37,139 nt of DNA from Thermobacillus xylanilyticus (GTDB taxonomy: Bacteria; Bacillota; Bacilli; Paenibacillales; Paenibacillaceae), in contig NZ_CAJRAY010000077.1 of the NCBI RefSeq assembly GCF_907165215.1, positions 88,220 through 125,358 of the forward strand, read 5' to 3'. Positions 9,223 through 19,217 of this stretch are shown in pieces (position 1 is the first letter of the stretch; every line of letters begins with the position of its first letter). The notes under the pieces are model-generated. The model made no database searches. It was given only the letters and a program-made list of their open reading frames with translations, and was not told the DNA's origin. The position numbers and the translations under genes are program-made.

Positions 9223-9437
9223 CCTCAATGACCTCCTTTTTGATCAGGAATGTGGATCCGTGGAGTTTCGACCTTTGCATGCCTCCTTCAACGCCGTTGC
9301 TTGAGAAAAAGCCAACCCGACACGACAACTTTGCTACCGGACCGGAACCGACATCACCTCCTTCGCCATATTCGAAGACAGTATCAACCGGAGGATAATA
9401 CAGAAAAAAACGGAAAATTCTGTCTTCTACTTTAATT
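9223..9437 (-). promoter_or_regulatory. leader and probable promoter of GH16 gene
   Basis: A stretch of about 215 bp without a gene. On the minus strand a TATTAT -10 candidate occurs near 9397-9402 (no convincing -35), leaving a leader of roughly 165 nt with a small CTTCG/CGAAG hairpin and two extra AAGGAGG sequences that precede no long frame. No known riboswitch class was recognised. Confidence 0.35.
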
Positions 9438-9482
9438 TTGGAAACTACCAACCTTAAAATAAAGGCGCAAAATTATGGATCG

Positions 9483-10031
9483 ATGGACAAGATTATGGAT
9501 TTTCGCAAGTCGGCGAGACCCATGGAAGCCCCGATCGTCCGCAAAGCCGCGGCGGAAGACGAACCGTTCCTGCGGGAAATGCTGTATCACTCCCTGTTCG
9601 TTCCGGAAGGCGAAAAACCGTTCAGCCGCACGATTCTGCAGGATCCGGTCGTCTCGAAATATATAGAGGGATGGGGGCGAACCGGGGATATCGGCTATAT
9701 CGCGCTGATCCGTGATGTGCCGGTCGGTTCGGCGACGGCAAGATTTTTCAGCAGGAAGAATCCGGGGTACGGCTTCATTGACGAGTCGATTCCCGAACTT
9801 GGGATGGCCGTCTTGCCGGAGTATCGCGGGCGGGGAATCGGAACCTTGCTGCTGAGGACGTTGATGCAATCGCTAAGCGATCGGGGGATCGGCGCCGTAT
9901 CGCTCAGTGTGGACGTCCGAAATCCTGCCGAAAGACTCTATGAGCGGTTCGGTTTTTATGAAGTCGGCACAACGGGCCGCTCCATGACGATGCGGGCCGA
10001 TCTGACAGACGAGGGTGCAAATCATGAATAA
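9483..10031 (+). CDS. GNAT-family N-acetyltransferase
   Basis: A single-domain acetyltransferase using acetyl-CoA. The body begins APIVRKAAAEDEPFLREML, then strand beta4 ELGMAVLPEYRGRGIGTLLLRTL, containing the R-G-x-G-I-G acetyl-CoA loop, then VDVRNPAERLYERFGFYEVG, the C-terminal GNAT signature. The start is unclear: a TTG at 9438 and ATGs at 9483, 9495 and 9522 are all in frame, none with a strong ribosome site; 9483 is a compromise, and the domain could begin at 9522. It is divergent from the GH16 gene and does not obviously share a unit with ahpC downstream. Substrate unknown. Confidence 0.75.
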   Translation: MDKIMDFRKSARPMEAPIVRKAAAEDEPFLREMLYHSLFVPEGEKPFSRTILQDPVVSKYIEGWGRTGDIGYIALIRDVPVGSATARFFSRKNPGYGFIDESIPELGMAVLPEYRGRGIGTLLLRTLMQSLSDRGIGAVSLSVDVRNPAERLYERFGFYEVGTTGRSMTMRADLTDEGANHE

Positions 10032-10158
10032 TCTGCGGAAATAGCGGCCACAATGGAATAATGAGGCATTGACGTGCGGCCCCCACTGGCTGCGGCTGGC
10101 GCTGCTGGAACGCCAAACCAGGAAATGTTGTCAATTTTGTTACAAAAAAAATTTCGAT

Positions 10159-10201
10159 TTGACACTTCTTTTGACTTAGTTTAAATAAATAAATAGACTA
10201 A
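10159..10201 (+). promoter_or_regulatory. ahpC promoter region
   Basis: Two overlapping candidates: TTGACA (10159-10164) with TAAATA 17 bp later, and TTGACT (10171-10176), 17 bp, TAGACT (10194-10199). The A/T-rich spacer is bordered by TTAGT (10176-10180) and ACTAA (10197-10201), a possible operator. It is not a recognisable PerR box. The rest of 10032-10158 shows nothing I can support. Confidence 0.5.
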
Positions 10202-10236
10202 AAAACTACTCTCAAGAAACAGGAGGAGAGAGACCT

Positions 10237-10800
10237 ATGCCATTGGTTGGTAGCAAAGTGCTGCCGTTCAAGGCGCAAGCCTATCAGAACGGCAAGTTTC
10301 TCGAAGTGACGGATGCGGATTTTCAAGGCAAATGGAGCGTTGTCTGCTTCTATCCGGCGGACTTCACGTTCGTATGCCCGACTGAGCTGGAGGACCTGCA
10401 AAACCATTACGCCGAGCTGAAGAAGCTGGGCGTGGAAGTTTATTCCGTCTCCACGGATACGCATTTCGTGCACAAAGCATGGCATGACACCTCGGAAGCC
10501 ATTGGCAAGGTCGAATACATCATGATCGGCGACCCGTCCCATGAAATCTCCCGCAACTTCCAGGTGCTGGACGAAACGACGGGTCTGGCGCAGCGCGGCA
10601 CGTTCATCATCGACCCGGACGGCGTCATTCAGGCTGTCGAGATCAACGCCGACGGCATCGGCCGCGACGCCAGCACGCTGGTCCGCAAGATCAAGGCGGC
10701 GCAATATGTCCGGAACCATCCGGGCGAAGTCTGCCCGGCGAAGTGGGAAGAAGGCGGCCAGACGTTGAAGCCGAGCCTCGACCTGGTAGGCAAAATCTGA
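10237..10800 (+). CDS. ahpC: alkyl hydroperoxide reductase subunit C (peroxiredoxin)
   Basis: A typical 2-Cys peroxiredoxin that reduces hydrogen peroxide, organic hydroperoxides and peroxynitrite in the cytoplasm. The peroxidatic Cys47 sits in [14 protein letters not shown] and the resolving Cys166 in GEVCPAKW near the C-terminus; the length of 187 residues is standard for bacterial AhpC. AGGAGG lies ten bases before the ATG. It is followed after 16 bp by ahpF, whose product re-reduces it, so the two are one operon ending at the hairpin at 12373. Confidence 0.97.
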   Translation: MPLVGSKVLPFKAQAYQNGKFLEVTDADFQGKWSVVCFYPADFTFVCPTELEDLQNHYAELKKLGVEVYSVSTDTHFVHKAWHDTSEAIGKVEYIMIGDPSHEISRNFQVLDETTGLAQRGTFIIDPDGVIQAVEINADGIGRDASTLVRKIKAAQYVRNHPGEVCPAKWEEGGQTLKPSLDLVGKI

Positions 10801-10816
10801 GGAGACGCCATAGATC

Positions 10817-12346
10817 ATGAAACTGGACGCAGACATTCGAGCACAACTGCAGCAGTATCTTCAGCTTCTTGAAGGCGACGTTGTGATCAAGGTCAGCGCC
10901 GGTTCGGATAGCGTATCGAGAGACATGCTGGACTTGCTGGACGAGCTGACCGGCATGTCTTCTCGTATTACGGTCGAACGGGCGGAGCTGGCCCGCACGC
11001 CGAGCTTCAGCGTCAATCGTCCGGGCGAGGATACCGGCATCGTATTCGCCGGCGTTCCGCTCGGCCATGAATTCACTTCGCTCGTCCTGGCGCTCCTGCA
11101 AGTGAGCGGGCGCCCGCCGAAAGTTGACGATGAAGTGATCGAACGGATCAAGTCCATCAAGGGCGAGTACCGTTTCGAGACGTATGTCAGCCTGTCCTGC
11201 CACAACTGTCCGGACGTCGTGCAGGCGCTCAACGTCATGAGCGTGCTGAATCCCGGCATCTCCCACACGATGATCGACGGCGCCGCTTATAAGGAAGAAG
11301 TCGAGCGCAAGGAAGTCATGGCCGTGCCGACCGTCTACCTGAACGGCGAGTTCTTCGAAAGCGGCCGGATGACGCTCGACGATATTCTGAACAAGCTCGG
11401 CGTATCCGCCGACGCGGCGGCCTTCGCGAACAAGGAGCCGTTCGACGTCCTGGTCATCGGGGGCGGTCCGGCGGGTTCGAGCGCCGCGATCTACGCCGCG
11501 CGCAAAGGGATCCGCACCGGCATCGTCGCCGACCGTTTCGGCGGCCAGGTGAACGACACGCTGGGCATCGAAAATCTGATCAGCGTGAAGCACACGGAGG
11601 GCCCGCAGCTCGCCGTAGCGCTTGAAGAGCATGTGAAGGAATACCCGGTTGACATCATGAAGTCGGTTCGGGCGGAGAAGCTCGAGAAGAAAGACCTCAT
11701 CGAGGTCACCCTGAACAACGGCGCCGTGCTGAAGAGCAAGACGGTCATCATCGCGACGGGCGCGCGCTGGCGCAACCTGAACGTGCCGGGCGAAGAAGAG
11801 TTCAAGAACAAGGGCGTGGCGTATTGCCCGCACTGCGACGGTCCGCTGTTCGCCGGCAAGCAGGTGGCGGTCGTCGGCGGCGGCAACTCCGGCGTCGAGG
11901 CGGCCATCGATCTGGCGGGCATTGCGGCGCATGTGACGCTGTTCGAGTTCATGCCCGAACTGAAGGCGGACCAGGTGCTGCAGGACCGGCTGTACAGCCT
12001 GCCGAACGTGACGGTGCACAAGAACGCGCAGGTCAAGGAAATCACCGGCAGCAGCAAGATGGAAGGCATAACGTACATCGACCGCGCCACCGGCGAAGAG
12101 CATCACCTCGCGATGGACGGGGTGTTCGTCCAAATCGGACTCGTGCCGAACACCGAGTGGCTGGAAGGCGTGCTCGAGCGCACGCGGATGGGCGAGATCG
12201 TCGTCGACAGCCGCGGCGCGACGGCCATCCCCGGCGTATTCGCCGCGGGCGATTGCACCAACAGCGCTTATAAGCAAATCATCATTTCCATGGGATCGGG
12301 CGCGACCGCGGCGCTCAGCGCCTTCGACTACCTGATCCGCAACTGA
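10817..12346 (+). CDS. ahpF: alkyl hydroperoxide reductase subunit F
   Basis: A 509-residue flavoprotein disulfide reductase that passes electrons from NADH through FAD to AhpC. The N-terminal domain is a tandem thioredoxin fold with the redox pair Cys128-His-Asn-Cys131 and the cis-Pro segment [10 protein letters not shown]. The C-terminal two-thirds resemble thioredoxin reductase: FAD-binding [10 protein letters not shown] near 215, active-site Cys337-Pro-His-Cys340, NAD-binding [11 protein letters not shown] near 353, and the closing FAD contact GVFAAGDCT. All redox residues are intact and the length is usual for AhpF. Second gene of the ahpCF operon. Confidence 0.97.
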   Translation: MKLDADIRAQLQQYLQLLEGDVVIKVSAGSDSVSRDMLDLLDELTGMSSRITVERAELARTPSFSVNRPGEDTGIVFAGVPLGHEFTSLVLALLQVSGRPPKVDDEVIERIKSIKGEYRFETYVSLSCHNCPDVVQALNVMSVLNPGISHTMIDGAAYKEEVERKEVMAVPTVYLNGEFFESGRMTLDDILNKLGVSADAAAFANKEPFDVLVIGGGPAGSSAAIYAARKGIRTGIVADRFGGQVNDTLGIENLISVKHTEGPQLAVALEEHVKEYPVDIMKSVRAEKLEKKDLIEVTLNNGAVLKSKTVIIATGARWRNLNVPGEEEFKNKGVAYCPHCDGPLFAGKQVAVVGGGNSGVEAAIDLAGIAAHVTLFEFMPELKADQVLQDRLYSLPNVTVHKNAQVKEITGSSKMEGITYIDRATGEEHHLAMDGVFVQIGLVPNTEWLEGVLERTRMGEIVVDSRGATAIPGVFAAGDCTNSAYKQIIISMGSGATAALSAFDYLIRN

Positions 12347-12365
12347 CCGCTCCGGCAGCTCGCCA

Positions 12366-12397
12366 ACCCGAAGGTCCGGCATTCCGAATGCCGGGCC
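12366..12397. repeat. direct repeat copy A (terminator hairpin)
   Basis: A 32-bp segment running from ACCCGAAGG to GCCGGGCC that recurs at 13234-13265 with one mismatch. It contains the ahpF terminator stem. The two copies bracket the decayed sugar-kinase/isomerase segment. Confidence 0.7.
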
Positions 12398-12405
12398 CTT
12401 TTGTT
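12373..12405 (+). terminator. terminator of ahpCF
   Basis: GGTCCGGCATT, loop CCG, AATGCCGGGCC (one G-T pair), followed by CTTTTGTTT: a strong intrinsic terminator 26 bp after the ahpF stop. Confidence 0.9.
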
Positions 12406-12407
12406 TA

Positions 12408-13176
<769 letters not shown>

Positions 13177-13233
13177 TAGACAGTATAGGCTATCCGGGAA
13201 AAGCAGACTTTCTTTTCGGATATCGGCCTGCTC

Positions 13234-13265
13234 ACCCGAAGGTCCGGCATTCCGCATGCCGGGCC
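13234..13265. repeat. direct repeat copy B (terminator hairpin)
   Basis: A copy of 12366-12397 with a single change (A to C in the loop-proximal stem). Here the hairpin is followed by TTCATCC rather than a T-run and lies just after the isomerase remnant and about 100 bp before the sensor kinase gene, so it may end stray transcription. Another stem, TATCCG/CGGATA (13191-13222), lies just upstream. Confidence 0.65.
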
Positions 13266-13368
13266 TTCATCCATGTTCATGACAGTTTTTGGCTATTCCT
13301 TGATCAACCGGATCAGGTATGATAGAGATGCGCATGAACGGAACCGTATAGGGACAAGGGGAGAGATG

Positions 13369-15189
13369 ATGAGATTGTCGCTGCTGCCGAGACTCGACAA
13401 TATCCGCCTGCGCAACAAGATGCTGATCGTGTACATTTTCTGCGTGCTGCTGCCGATCGTGCTGACCAACGTCGTCTTCTACCAGGTGACGACGAACAAT
13501 GTGAAGAACCAGCGCATGCGGGACATCTCGCGTGCCCTCGAACAGGTGCGGAACGAGTTCCGGGGGGAAATCGACGTCGCGGTCCGGGTGTCCGACGTGT
13601 TCATCACGGACTACCTGCTGAACGAGATTCTGGAGACGGAGTATGAGAGTCCGCTGGACTACATCGCCGCGTACGATTCGTATTTCCGCAAGATTTTGAA
13701 CAGCTACACGCCGCTCTACACGTCCATGCAGAACATCAAGATCTATCTTGACAATCCGACGCTGCTCCATTCCGGGGGAGTCGGCAACCTCACGTATCAG
13801 GTCCGGAATTCCGACTGGTACCGGGCGCTGGAGAAAGTGAAAGGCTCAACGCCCGTCCTGATCCGGACGGCGCGCGAGAACCGGATCCAACCTGCAGCGA
13901 ACGTCCGCGACACCTTCGTCATCGTGCGCCGGATGAACAATCTGGCCTATTTCGGAACGAGCAAGTGGGAGAAAATTTTGAAGATCGAACTGCGCCCCCA
14001 GGCGATCGAACAGGTATTCTCCAACCTCAACCTGAACGGCCACATCTACCTGCTCAACGAGTCGGGCCAGGTGGAGTATGCGACAGATCCGTATGTCAAC
14101 TGGCAGACGGAGACGATTTTCTTCCACGAACTTGACCTTCCGGATGATGCGATCGAATTCGCGACCGCTTACAACGGGGTTGAATATCTGGACAGCTGGA
14201 AGCTCGTCGGCGTGATCCAGGAGGAGGAAGTGTTCCGCGAGGTGCAGAGGCCGCGGGAATTCATCGTCTGGCTGGCGCTGATCAACCTGCTCGTCTCGAC
14301 GGCGATCATCTTCTGGGTCTCCCGGTCGATGAACGTCCGGCTGATCAACATTCTTCGCCACATGAAGAAGGTGAAGAACCAGCAGTTCGTGCCCATCGAG
14401 CACCGGGAAACGCTGGATGAGATCGGTCAGCTGCAGAACGAATTCAACCGCATGACGATGCAGATCAAGAGTCTGATTCACGACGTGTACATCGCCGACA
14501 TACGCAGGAAAGGTCTGGAGATCGAGCATCGCAAGGCCCAGTTCAATGCGCTGCAGAGCCAGATCAATCCGCATTTCCTGTTCAATTCGCTGGAAACGAT
14601 CCGGATGCGCAGCCTGATCAAGAACGAGACGGAGACAGCCCAGATCATCCACAAAATGGCCAAGCTGCTGCGTTCATCCCTGACATGGAACAAGGACCGG
14701 ATCAAGGTCGAAGAGGAACTCGAGTTCATCCACTGCTTCCTCGAGATCCAGAAATACCGCTTCGGCGACCGGCTCACCTACCGGCTGGACGTCGACCCGG
14801 AAGCCCGGAGCGTGATCATCCCGAAAATGGTGTTCCTTCCGTTCGTCGAGAACGCGAGCATCCACGGCATCGAACCGATGAAGCACGGCGGCGAGATCGA
14901 TATCACCATCCGGCGCAGCTCCCACGATCTGGAGTTCTCGATTCGGGACAACGGCGCCGGCATGAATCCGGAGCAGGTGGAGCGCTTTTACGGCTATCTG
15001 GAGAACGAGGCGGAGGAACTGGGCGAACGGATCGGCGTGCAGAACGTGATCTACCGGCTCAGGATGCTGTATGGCGACAGGATCCGGCTGTTCATCGACA
15101 GCGCACCGGGCCAGGGGACGTGTATCCGGATCACCCTGCCCGCGCAGGATGAGGCGGACGGGTCCGCGGCCCTCCTACCGCGGACATAA
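13369..15189 (+). CDS. YesM-type sensor histidine kinase
   Basis: A 606-residue membrane sensor kinase. TM1 (IVYIFCVLLPIVLTNVVFYQ) near residues 20-40, an extracellular Cache-like sensor to about 300, TM2 (FIVWLALINLLVSTAIIFW), a HAMP linker, then the HisKA_7TM-less LytS/YesM phosphoacceptor block ALQSQINPHFLFNSLETIR with His402, and an HATPase_c domain with N-box FLPFVENASIHG, G1 box DNGAGM and G2 GQGTCIRI. A longer frame starts at 13273, but GGGGAG precedes the tandem ATGs at 13366/13369. Such kinases normally pair with an AraC-type response regulator encoded next door; none is present here. The binding-protein gene of an ABC importer follows, whose substrate it probably senses. Confidence 0.9.
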   Translation: MRLSLLPRLDNIRLRNKMLIVYIFCVLLPIVLTNVVFYQVTTNNVKNQRMRDISRALEQVRNEFRGEIDVAVRVSDVFITDYLLNEILETEYESPLDYIAAYDSYFRKILNSYTPLYTSMQNIKIYLDNPTLLHSGGVGNLTYQVRNSDWYRALEKVKGSTPVLIRTARENRIQPAANVRDTFVIVRRMNNLAYFGTSKWEKILKIELRPQAIEQVFSNLNLNGHIYLLNESGQVEYATDPYVNWQTETIFFHELDLPDDAIEFATAYNGVEYLDSWKLVGVIQEEEVFREVQRPREFIVWLALINLLVSTAIIFWVSRSMNVRLINILRHMKKVKNQQFVPIEHRETLDEIGQLQNEFNRMTMQIKSLIHDVYIADIRRKGLEIEHRKAQFNALQSQINPHFLFNSLETIRMRSLIKNETETAQIIHKMAKLLRSSLTWNKDRIKVEEELEFIHCFLEIQKYRFGDRLTYRLDVDPEARSVIIPKMVFLPFVENASIHGIEPMKHGGEIDITIRRSSHDLEFSIRDNGAGMNPEQVERFYGYLENEAEELGERIGVQNVIYRLRMLYGDRIRLFIDSAPGQGTCIRITLPAQDEADGSAALLPRT

Positions 15190-15307
15190 ACAGACATTAA
15201 ATTTTTTAAGCATGACCTTTAGTTTGGTGGGTAAACAAAGCGCGGGACGGGGCATTATACTGAAAGTGCTTACAATCCATCCTGAATTGAAAGGGGTTCA
15301 GAAAAAA

Positions 15308-17035
15308 GTGTCGAAAAAGAGATGGCTTGCTTCGACGTTGTCCCTCATCATGGTGCTGGCCCTCGTCCTGACGGCCTGCTCGGGCAAGAAGGAAGCGGGC
15401 AACTCGAACTCGGGAGCTTCGGGTTCCTCGCCAACCTCGAATTCCTCCGATTCCGGAGGCGACAGCGGCGGCGCGGCGCAGGACAAGGTCACCTTCACAA
15501 TGTTCGTCGCCGTCCAGGGTGAGAAAGACGTCAACACCAACGAGACGGTCATCGGCAAGAAGCTTGAAGAACAGACCGGCGTCAACTTCAAGATCGAGCA
15601 TCTCGTCGGCGACCTGCAGACGAAGATCGGCACGATGATCGCGTCCAACGATTATCCGGACGTGCTCGTTCCGGACGACGGAATCGAGAACGTCATTGAA
15701 GCGGGCGGCTTCATCGACCTGACCCCGTATATCGACAACGACAAGTATCCGAACATCAAGAAGGTGTACGGTCCTTACAAGAACCTGATGAAATGGGATG
15801 ACGGCAAGATCTACATCTTCCCGTTCTCCACGGTGGTCGGGGAATTCGTTCCGGACCCGAATATCGGCCAAGGCGCGTTCTGGGTTCAACGGCGCGTGCT
15901 GGAATGGGCCGGTTATCCGAAGATCAAGACGGTGGACGAATATTTCAAGGTCCTTGAAGACTTTATCAACGCGCATCCGGACGAAGACCTGATCGGTTTC
16001 GTTACGCTGACGGACGACTGGCGCTTCTTCGCCACCACGAACGTGCCGAACCATCTGGCCGGCTACCCGAATGACGGCGAGGTCATGGTGGACATGCAGA
16101 CCCATGAGGCCAAGATCTACGCCGGCACCGAGTGGGAGTACCGGTGGTTCAAGAAGCTGAACGAAATCAACGCCAAGGGCATGTTCGACAAGCAGTCCTT
16201 CGTGGACAACTACGACCAATACATCGCGAAGCTGACGTCGCACAAGGTGCTGGGCTTCTTCGACTACGGCTGGCAGGTCGGCACCGCGAACAATGCACTG
16301 CGCGACGCCGCGCTTGCGGACCCGTCGCTGGACGGTTACCGGTACTTCCCGCTGCCGGTCGTGTTCGATGAAAACATCAAGGACCAATACCTCGACCCGC
16401 CGGGATACGTCGCCAACCGCGGCTTCGGCATCACGTCGAGCGCGAAGGATCCGGAACGGATCATCGCCTTCATCGACACGTTGCTTTCGGAAGAGAACCA
16501 GATTCTCGTCAAGTGGGGCATCGAAGGCGAGACGTATCTGCGCGACGAGAACGGCCGCATGTACCGGACCAAGGAAATGGTCGACAAGATGACGCAGAAG
16601 TTCAACGAAGACTACGGATTTACCGTATTCGACTGGGATTGGCCGCACTACGGCACGAACTCGACGCTGTCGGACGGCAACGCCGCATCGCCGGGGCTGC
16701 AGCCGGAAGTGTTCCAGATGACGCTCACCGACGCGGACAAGAAGATTCTGTCGGCCTACGGCGTGCAGACTTACGCCGAAATGTTCGCCGATCCGGACGA
16801 GCGTCCGTGGTACCCGGCATGGGGCTTCGCGAAAGACGAACCGCGGCAGCTGTTCGAACAGCAGAAATCCGACCTTCAGCGGAACCACATCCCGAAACTC
16901 GTGCTTTCGAAACCCGAGGAATTCGACAAGGCCTGGGATGAGTACACGAAAGCCCTGGGCAAACTCGACGTCCAGGGATACGAACAGTGGTTTACGCAGA
17001 AAGTCAAGGAAGTTGTCGCCAACGCGCAAAAATAA
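15308..17035 (+). CDS. extracellular solute-binding lipoprotein (LplA-type)
   Basis: A 575-residue family 1 substrate-binding protein of an oligosaccharide ABC importer, anchored to the outer face of the membrane. It starts at GTG 15308 (AAAGGGG eleven bases upstream), with a basic n-region SKKRW, a hydrophobic core and lipobox LTAC; the Cys is followed by a Ser/Gly/Asn-rich spacer. The mature part begins VTFTMFVAVQG and contains the usual binding-protein segment YPDVLVPDDG. The length fits the large LplA/YtcQ group of Paenibacillaceae. The 118-bp gap from the kinase holds a TATACT (15256-15261), a possible promoter. The terminator-like hairpin downstream may make this gene more abundant than the permeases, as is common in such operons. 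Sugar unknown. Confidence 0.92.
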   Translation: MSKKRWLASTLSLIMVLALVLTACSGKKEAGNSNSGASGSSPTSNSSDSGGDSGGAAQDKVTFTMFVAVQGEKDVNTNETVIGKKLEEQTGVNFKIEHLVGDLQTKIGTMIASNDYPDVLVPDDGIENVIEAGGFIDLTPYIDNDKYPNIKKVYGPYKNLMKWDDGKIYIFPFSTVVGEFVPDPNIGQGAFWVQRRVLEWAGYPKIKTVDEYFKVLEDFINAHPDEDLIGFVTLTDDWRFFATTNVPNHLAGYPNDGEVMVDMQTHEAKIYAGTEWEYRWFKKLNEINAKGMFDKQSFVDNYDQYIAKLTSHKVLGFFDYGWQVGTANNALRDAALADPSLDGYRYFPLPVVFDENIKDQYLDPPGYVANRGFGITSSAKDPERIIAFIDTLLSEENQILVKWGIEGETYLRDENGRMYRTKEMVDKMTQKFNEDYGFTVFDWDWPHYGTNSTLSDGNAASPGLQPEVFQMTLTDADKKILSAYGVQTYAEMFADPDERPWYPAWGFAKDEPRQLFEQQKSDLQRNHIPKLVLSKPEEFDKAWDEYTKALGKLDVQGYEQWFTQKVKEVVANAQK

Positions 17036-17059
17036 TCAGGCTTGCCTGACAAATCGAGC

Positions 17060-17102
17060 AAAGGCCGGCTTAACTGCAAAAACGCCGCTAAGTCCGGCCT
17101 TT
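17060..17102 (+). terminator. intercistronic hairpin (attenuating terminator)
   Basis: AAAGGCCGG (17060-17068) pairs with CCGGCCTTT (17094-17102), extended by TTA/TAA, followed by CTCTCGTTATTTT. It sits between the binding-protein gene and the first permease and probably lowers permease expression. Confidence 0.6.
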
Positions 17103-17166
17103 CTCTCGTTATTTTCAAGTATCGCGATCCCCGACCGGCGGACCGGTGTGTAAGGAGAGAAAGACG

Positions 17167-18135
17167 ATGGACAACAACAATGTGCTCACGGGCGTGTCCG
17201 TGGCCGCAGAGAAAAAACCGAGGGGATTGAAACGATTTTTCAAGCTGCTCTATCAGCAACGCGCGCTCGTCCTGATGTCCGTGCCTTTCGTCATCTGGCT
17301 GTTCATCTTCCGATACTTGCCGATCTGGGGATGGACGATCGGGTTTCAGAACTTCAAGCCGGCCAAAAGTTTCTGGGAGCAGGAGTGGGTCGGTTTCTAT
17401 CATTTCGAGTTCCTGTTCGGCGATGAGCGTTTTCTTCGTGTGTTGCGCAATACGCTTGTCATGAGCACGATCAATCTGGTGCTCGGTTTTGTTACGGCGA
17501 TCACCCTCGCCCTGTTGCTTAATGAAGTGCGCCACCTCGTGTTCAAAAGAGTGGTGCAGACCGTCAGCTATCTGCCGCACTTCCTGTCCTGGGTCGTCGC
17601 GGCGGGCATCATTCGTGTCACCCTTGCGCCGGACGGCATCATCAATGAACTCTTGATGCGCCTCCATCTGATCGATGAAGAACTGCTGTTCCTCGGGATC
17701 GGCGAATGGTTCTGGGGCATTTACGGCGCCAGCATCGTCTGGAAAGACGTCGGATGGAACACGATCGTCTACCTTGCCGCGATCACGATGATCGATCCGA
17801 CGCTCTACGAAGCCGCCGAGATCGACGGCGCGGGGAGATTCCGGAAGATCTGGCATATCACGCTGCCCGGCATCCGGCCGGTCATCACCGTACTCCTCAT
17901 CATGAACATCGGATATTTGCTGGAGTCCGGATTCGAACCGCAATACCTGCTCGGCAACGGCATGAACATGGACTATTCGGAAAACCTTGACATATTCGTG
18001 CTGAAATACGGCATCAACCAGTTCAACTACTCGCTCTCTGTGGCGGCCAGCATCTTCAAGACGGTGGTCAGCTTCATCCTGCTGTTCGCCGCCAACAACC
18101 TGGCGAAACGCATGGGCGAGACGAGACTGTACTGA
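17167..18135 (+). CDS. ABC transporter permease (LplB-type)
   Basis: A 322-residue inner-membrane permease with about six membrane helices. The cytoplasmic coupling loop YEAAEIDGAGRFRKIWHITLPG contains the EAA---G motif that contacts the ATPase. The N-terminus (soluble, then LVLMSVPFVIWLFIFRYLPIWGW) is typical of the LplB group. AAGGAG lies nine bases before ATG 17167; an upstream GTG-like extension is not supported. It works with the downstream YtcP-type permease and the LplA-type lipoprotein. No ATPase gene is present, so a shared MsmX-type ATPase encoded elsewhere is expected. Confidence 0.92.
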   Translation: MDNNNVLTGVSVAAEKKPRGLKRFFKLLYQQRALVLMSVPFVIWLFIFRYLPIWGWTIGFQNFKPAKSFWEQEWVGFYHFEFLFGDERFLRVLRNTLVMSTINLVLGFVTAITLALLLNEVRHLVFKRVVQTVSYLPHFLSWVVAAGIIRVTLAPDGIINELLMRLHLIDEELLFLGIGEWFWGIYGASIVWKDVGWNTIVYLAAITMIDPTLYEAAEIDGAGRFRKIWHITLPGIRPVITVLLIMNIGYLLESGFEPQYLLGNGMNMDYSENLDIFVLKYGINQFNYSLSVAASIFKTVVSFILLFAANNLAKRMGETRLY

Positions 18136-18150
18136 GGGGAGGCGTCACAC

Positions 18151-19080
18151 ATGGCCGAAATGACAATCGAGAAACCGAGACGGCGGCGTGTCCGGATGTC
18201 CCTCGGCGACCGCATCTTCGACGCGGTGAACTACACGCTGCTCTGCCTGCTGATGGTCGTGACGCTCTATCCGTTCCTGAACACGCTGGCCGTGTCGTTC
18301 AACGACGCGACCGACTCGCTCCGCGGCGGCATCTACCTCTGGCCGCGAAAATGGACGCTGGAAAACTACAAGTTCGTGTTCGAGGAAGCGACGATCTTTC
18401 AGGCCACGCTGACTTCCGTGCTGCGCACCGTGATCGGCACCGTGCTGACCGTGTTCTGCTCCGCCATGGTGGCCTACACGATCAGCCGGCCGGAATACGT
18501 GCTGCGCAAGTTCGTCACCATCGCGTTCATTCTGACGATGTACATCAACGGCGGGCTCATTCCGACGTACCTGCTCATCCGCGATCTCGGGCTGATCGGC
18601 AGCTTCTGGGTGTACATCTGGCCGGGGCTGATCGGCGTGTTCAACCTGATCATCATCCGCTCGTTCATCGAGAACCTGCCGGACAACATCCTGGAATCGG
18701 CGAAGATCGACGGCGCCGGCGAGTTCCGCACCTTCTTCTCCATCGTGCTGCCGCTGTGCACGCCGGTGCTGGCGACCGTGGCGCTGTTCACGGGCGTCTG
18801 GCAATGGAACTCCTGGTTCGACGTGTTTCTGTACAACTCGTCGTATGAGCATTTGAGCACGCTACAGTATGAATTGCAGAAGATTCTGCAGTTCTCGAAC
18901 GCCAGCACCCGTTCCGTCGACTTCACCGCCGCCGGGGCGCAGCAGGGCCTCAGCCAGGTGACCCCGTATGCAATCCGCGCGACGATGACAATCGTGGCGT
19001 CCGTTCCGATCATCATGGTTTATCCGTTCCTGCAGAAATATTTCGTGAAAGGCATGATGGTGGGCGGTGTGAAGGAATGA
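18151..19080 (+). CDS. ABC transporter permease (YtcP/LplC-type)
   Basis: A 309-residue partner permease of the MalG class. Six helices are predicted, with the coupling loop LESAKIDGAGEFRTFFSIVLP and the characteristic FNDATDSLRGGIYLWPRKWTLENYKFV periplasmic-side segment near residues 50-75. GGGGAGG is eight bases from the ATG, 15 bp after the previous stop, so it is translated from the same message. Last gene of the importer operon. Confidence 0.92.
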   Translation: MAEMTIEKPRRRRVRMSLGDRIFDAVNYTLLCLLMVVTLYPFLNTLAVSFNDATDSLRGGIYLWPRKWTLENYKFVFEEATIFQATLTSVLRTVIGTVLTVFCSAMVAYTISRPEYVLRKFVTIAFILTMYINGGLIPTYLLIRDLGLIGSFWVYIWPGLIGVFNLIIIRSFIENLPDNILESAKIDGAGEFRTFFSIVLPLCTPVLATVALFTGVWQWNSWFDVFLYNSSYEHLSTLQYELQKILQFSNASTRSVDFTAAGAQQGLSQVTPYAIRATMTIVASVPIIMVYPFLQKYFVKGMMVGGVKE

Positions 19081-19125
19081 CGGGCCGCGGGCAATTTTGG
19101 GCTTTTGCTCGTTCGGGTTTTAATG

Positions 19126-19183
19126 TATAATTAATAGAAGATATTGGGCCGGCCTCTTGGGTTCTGAGCGATCTGAGGGCCGG
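19126..19183 (+). promoter_or_regulatory. promoter followed by terminator/attenuator hairpin
   Basis: A perfect TATAAT lies at 19126-19131 (no good -35). After it, CCGGCCTC (19149-19156) pairs with GAGGGCCGG (19175-19183, one bulge) followed by TTCTCGTTTT. The hairpin can end the ABC operon, but it also lies between this promoter and the next gene, so it could attenuate that gene. Confidence 0.5.
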
Positions 19184-19217
19184 TTCTCGTTTTCAGAAAA
19201 TGATGCAGGGGTGCCGG

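Noticed and set aside
10159..10201. PerR box before ahpC
   Set aside because: The A/T-rich dyad (TTAGT...ACTAA) does not fit the TTATAAT-N-ATTATAA pattern.
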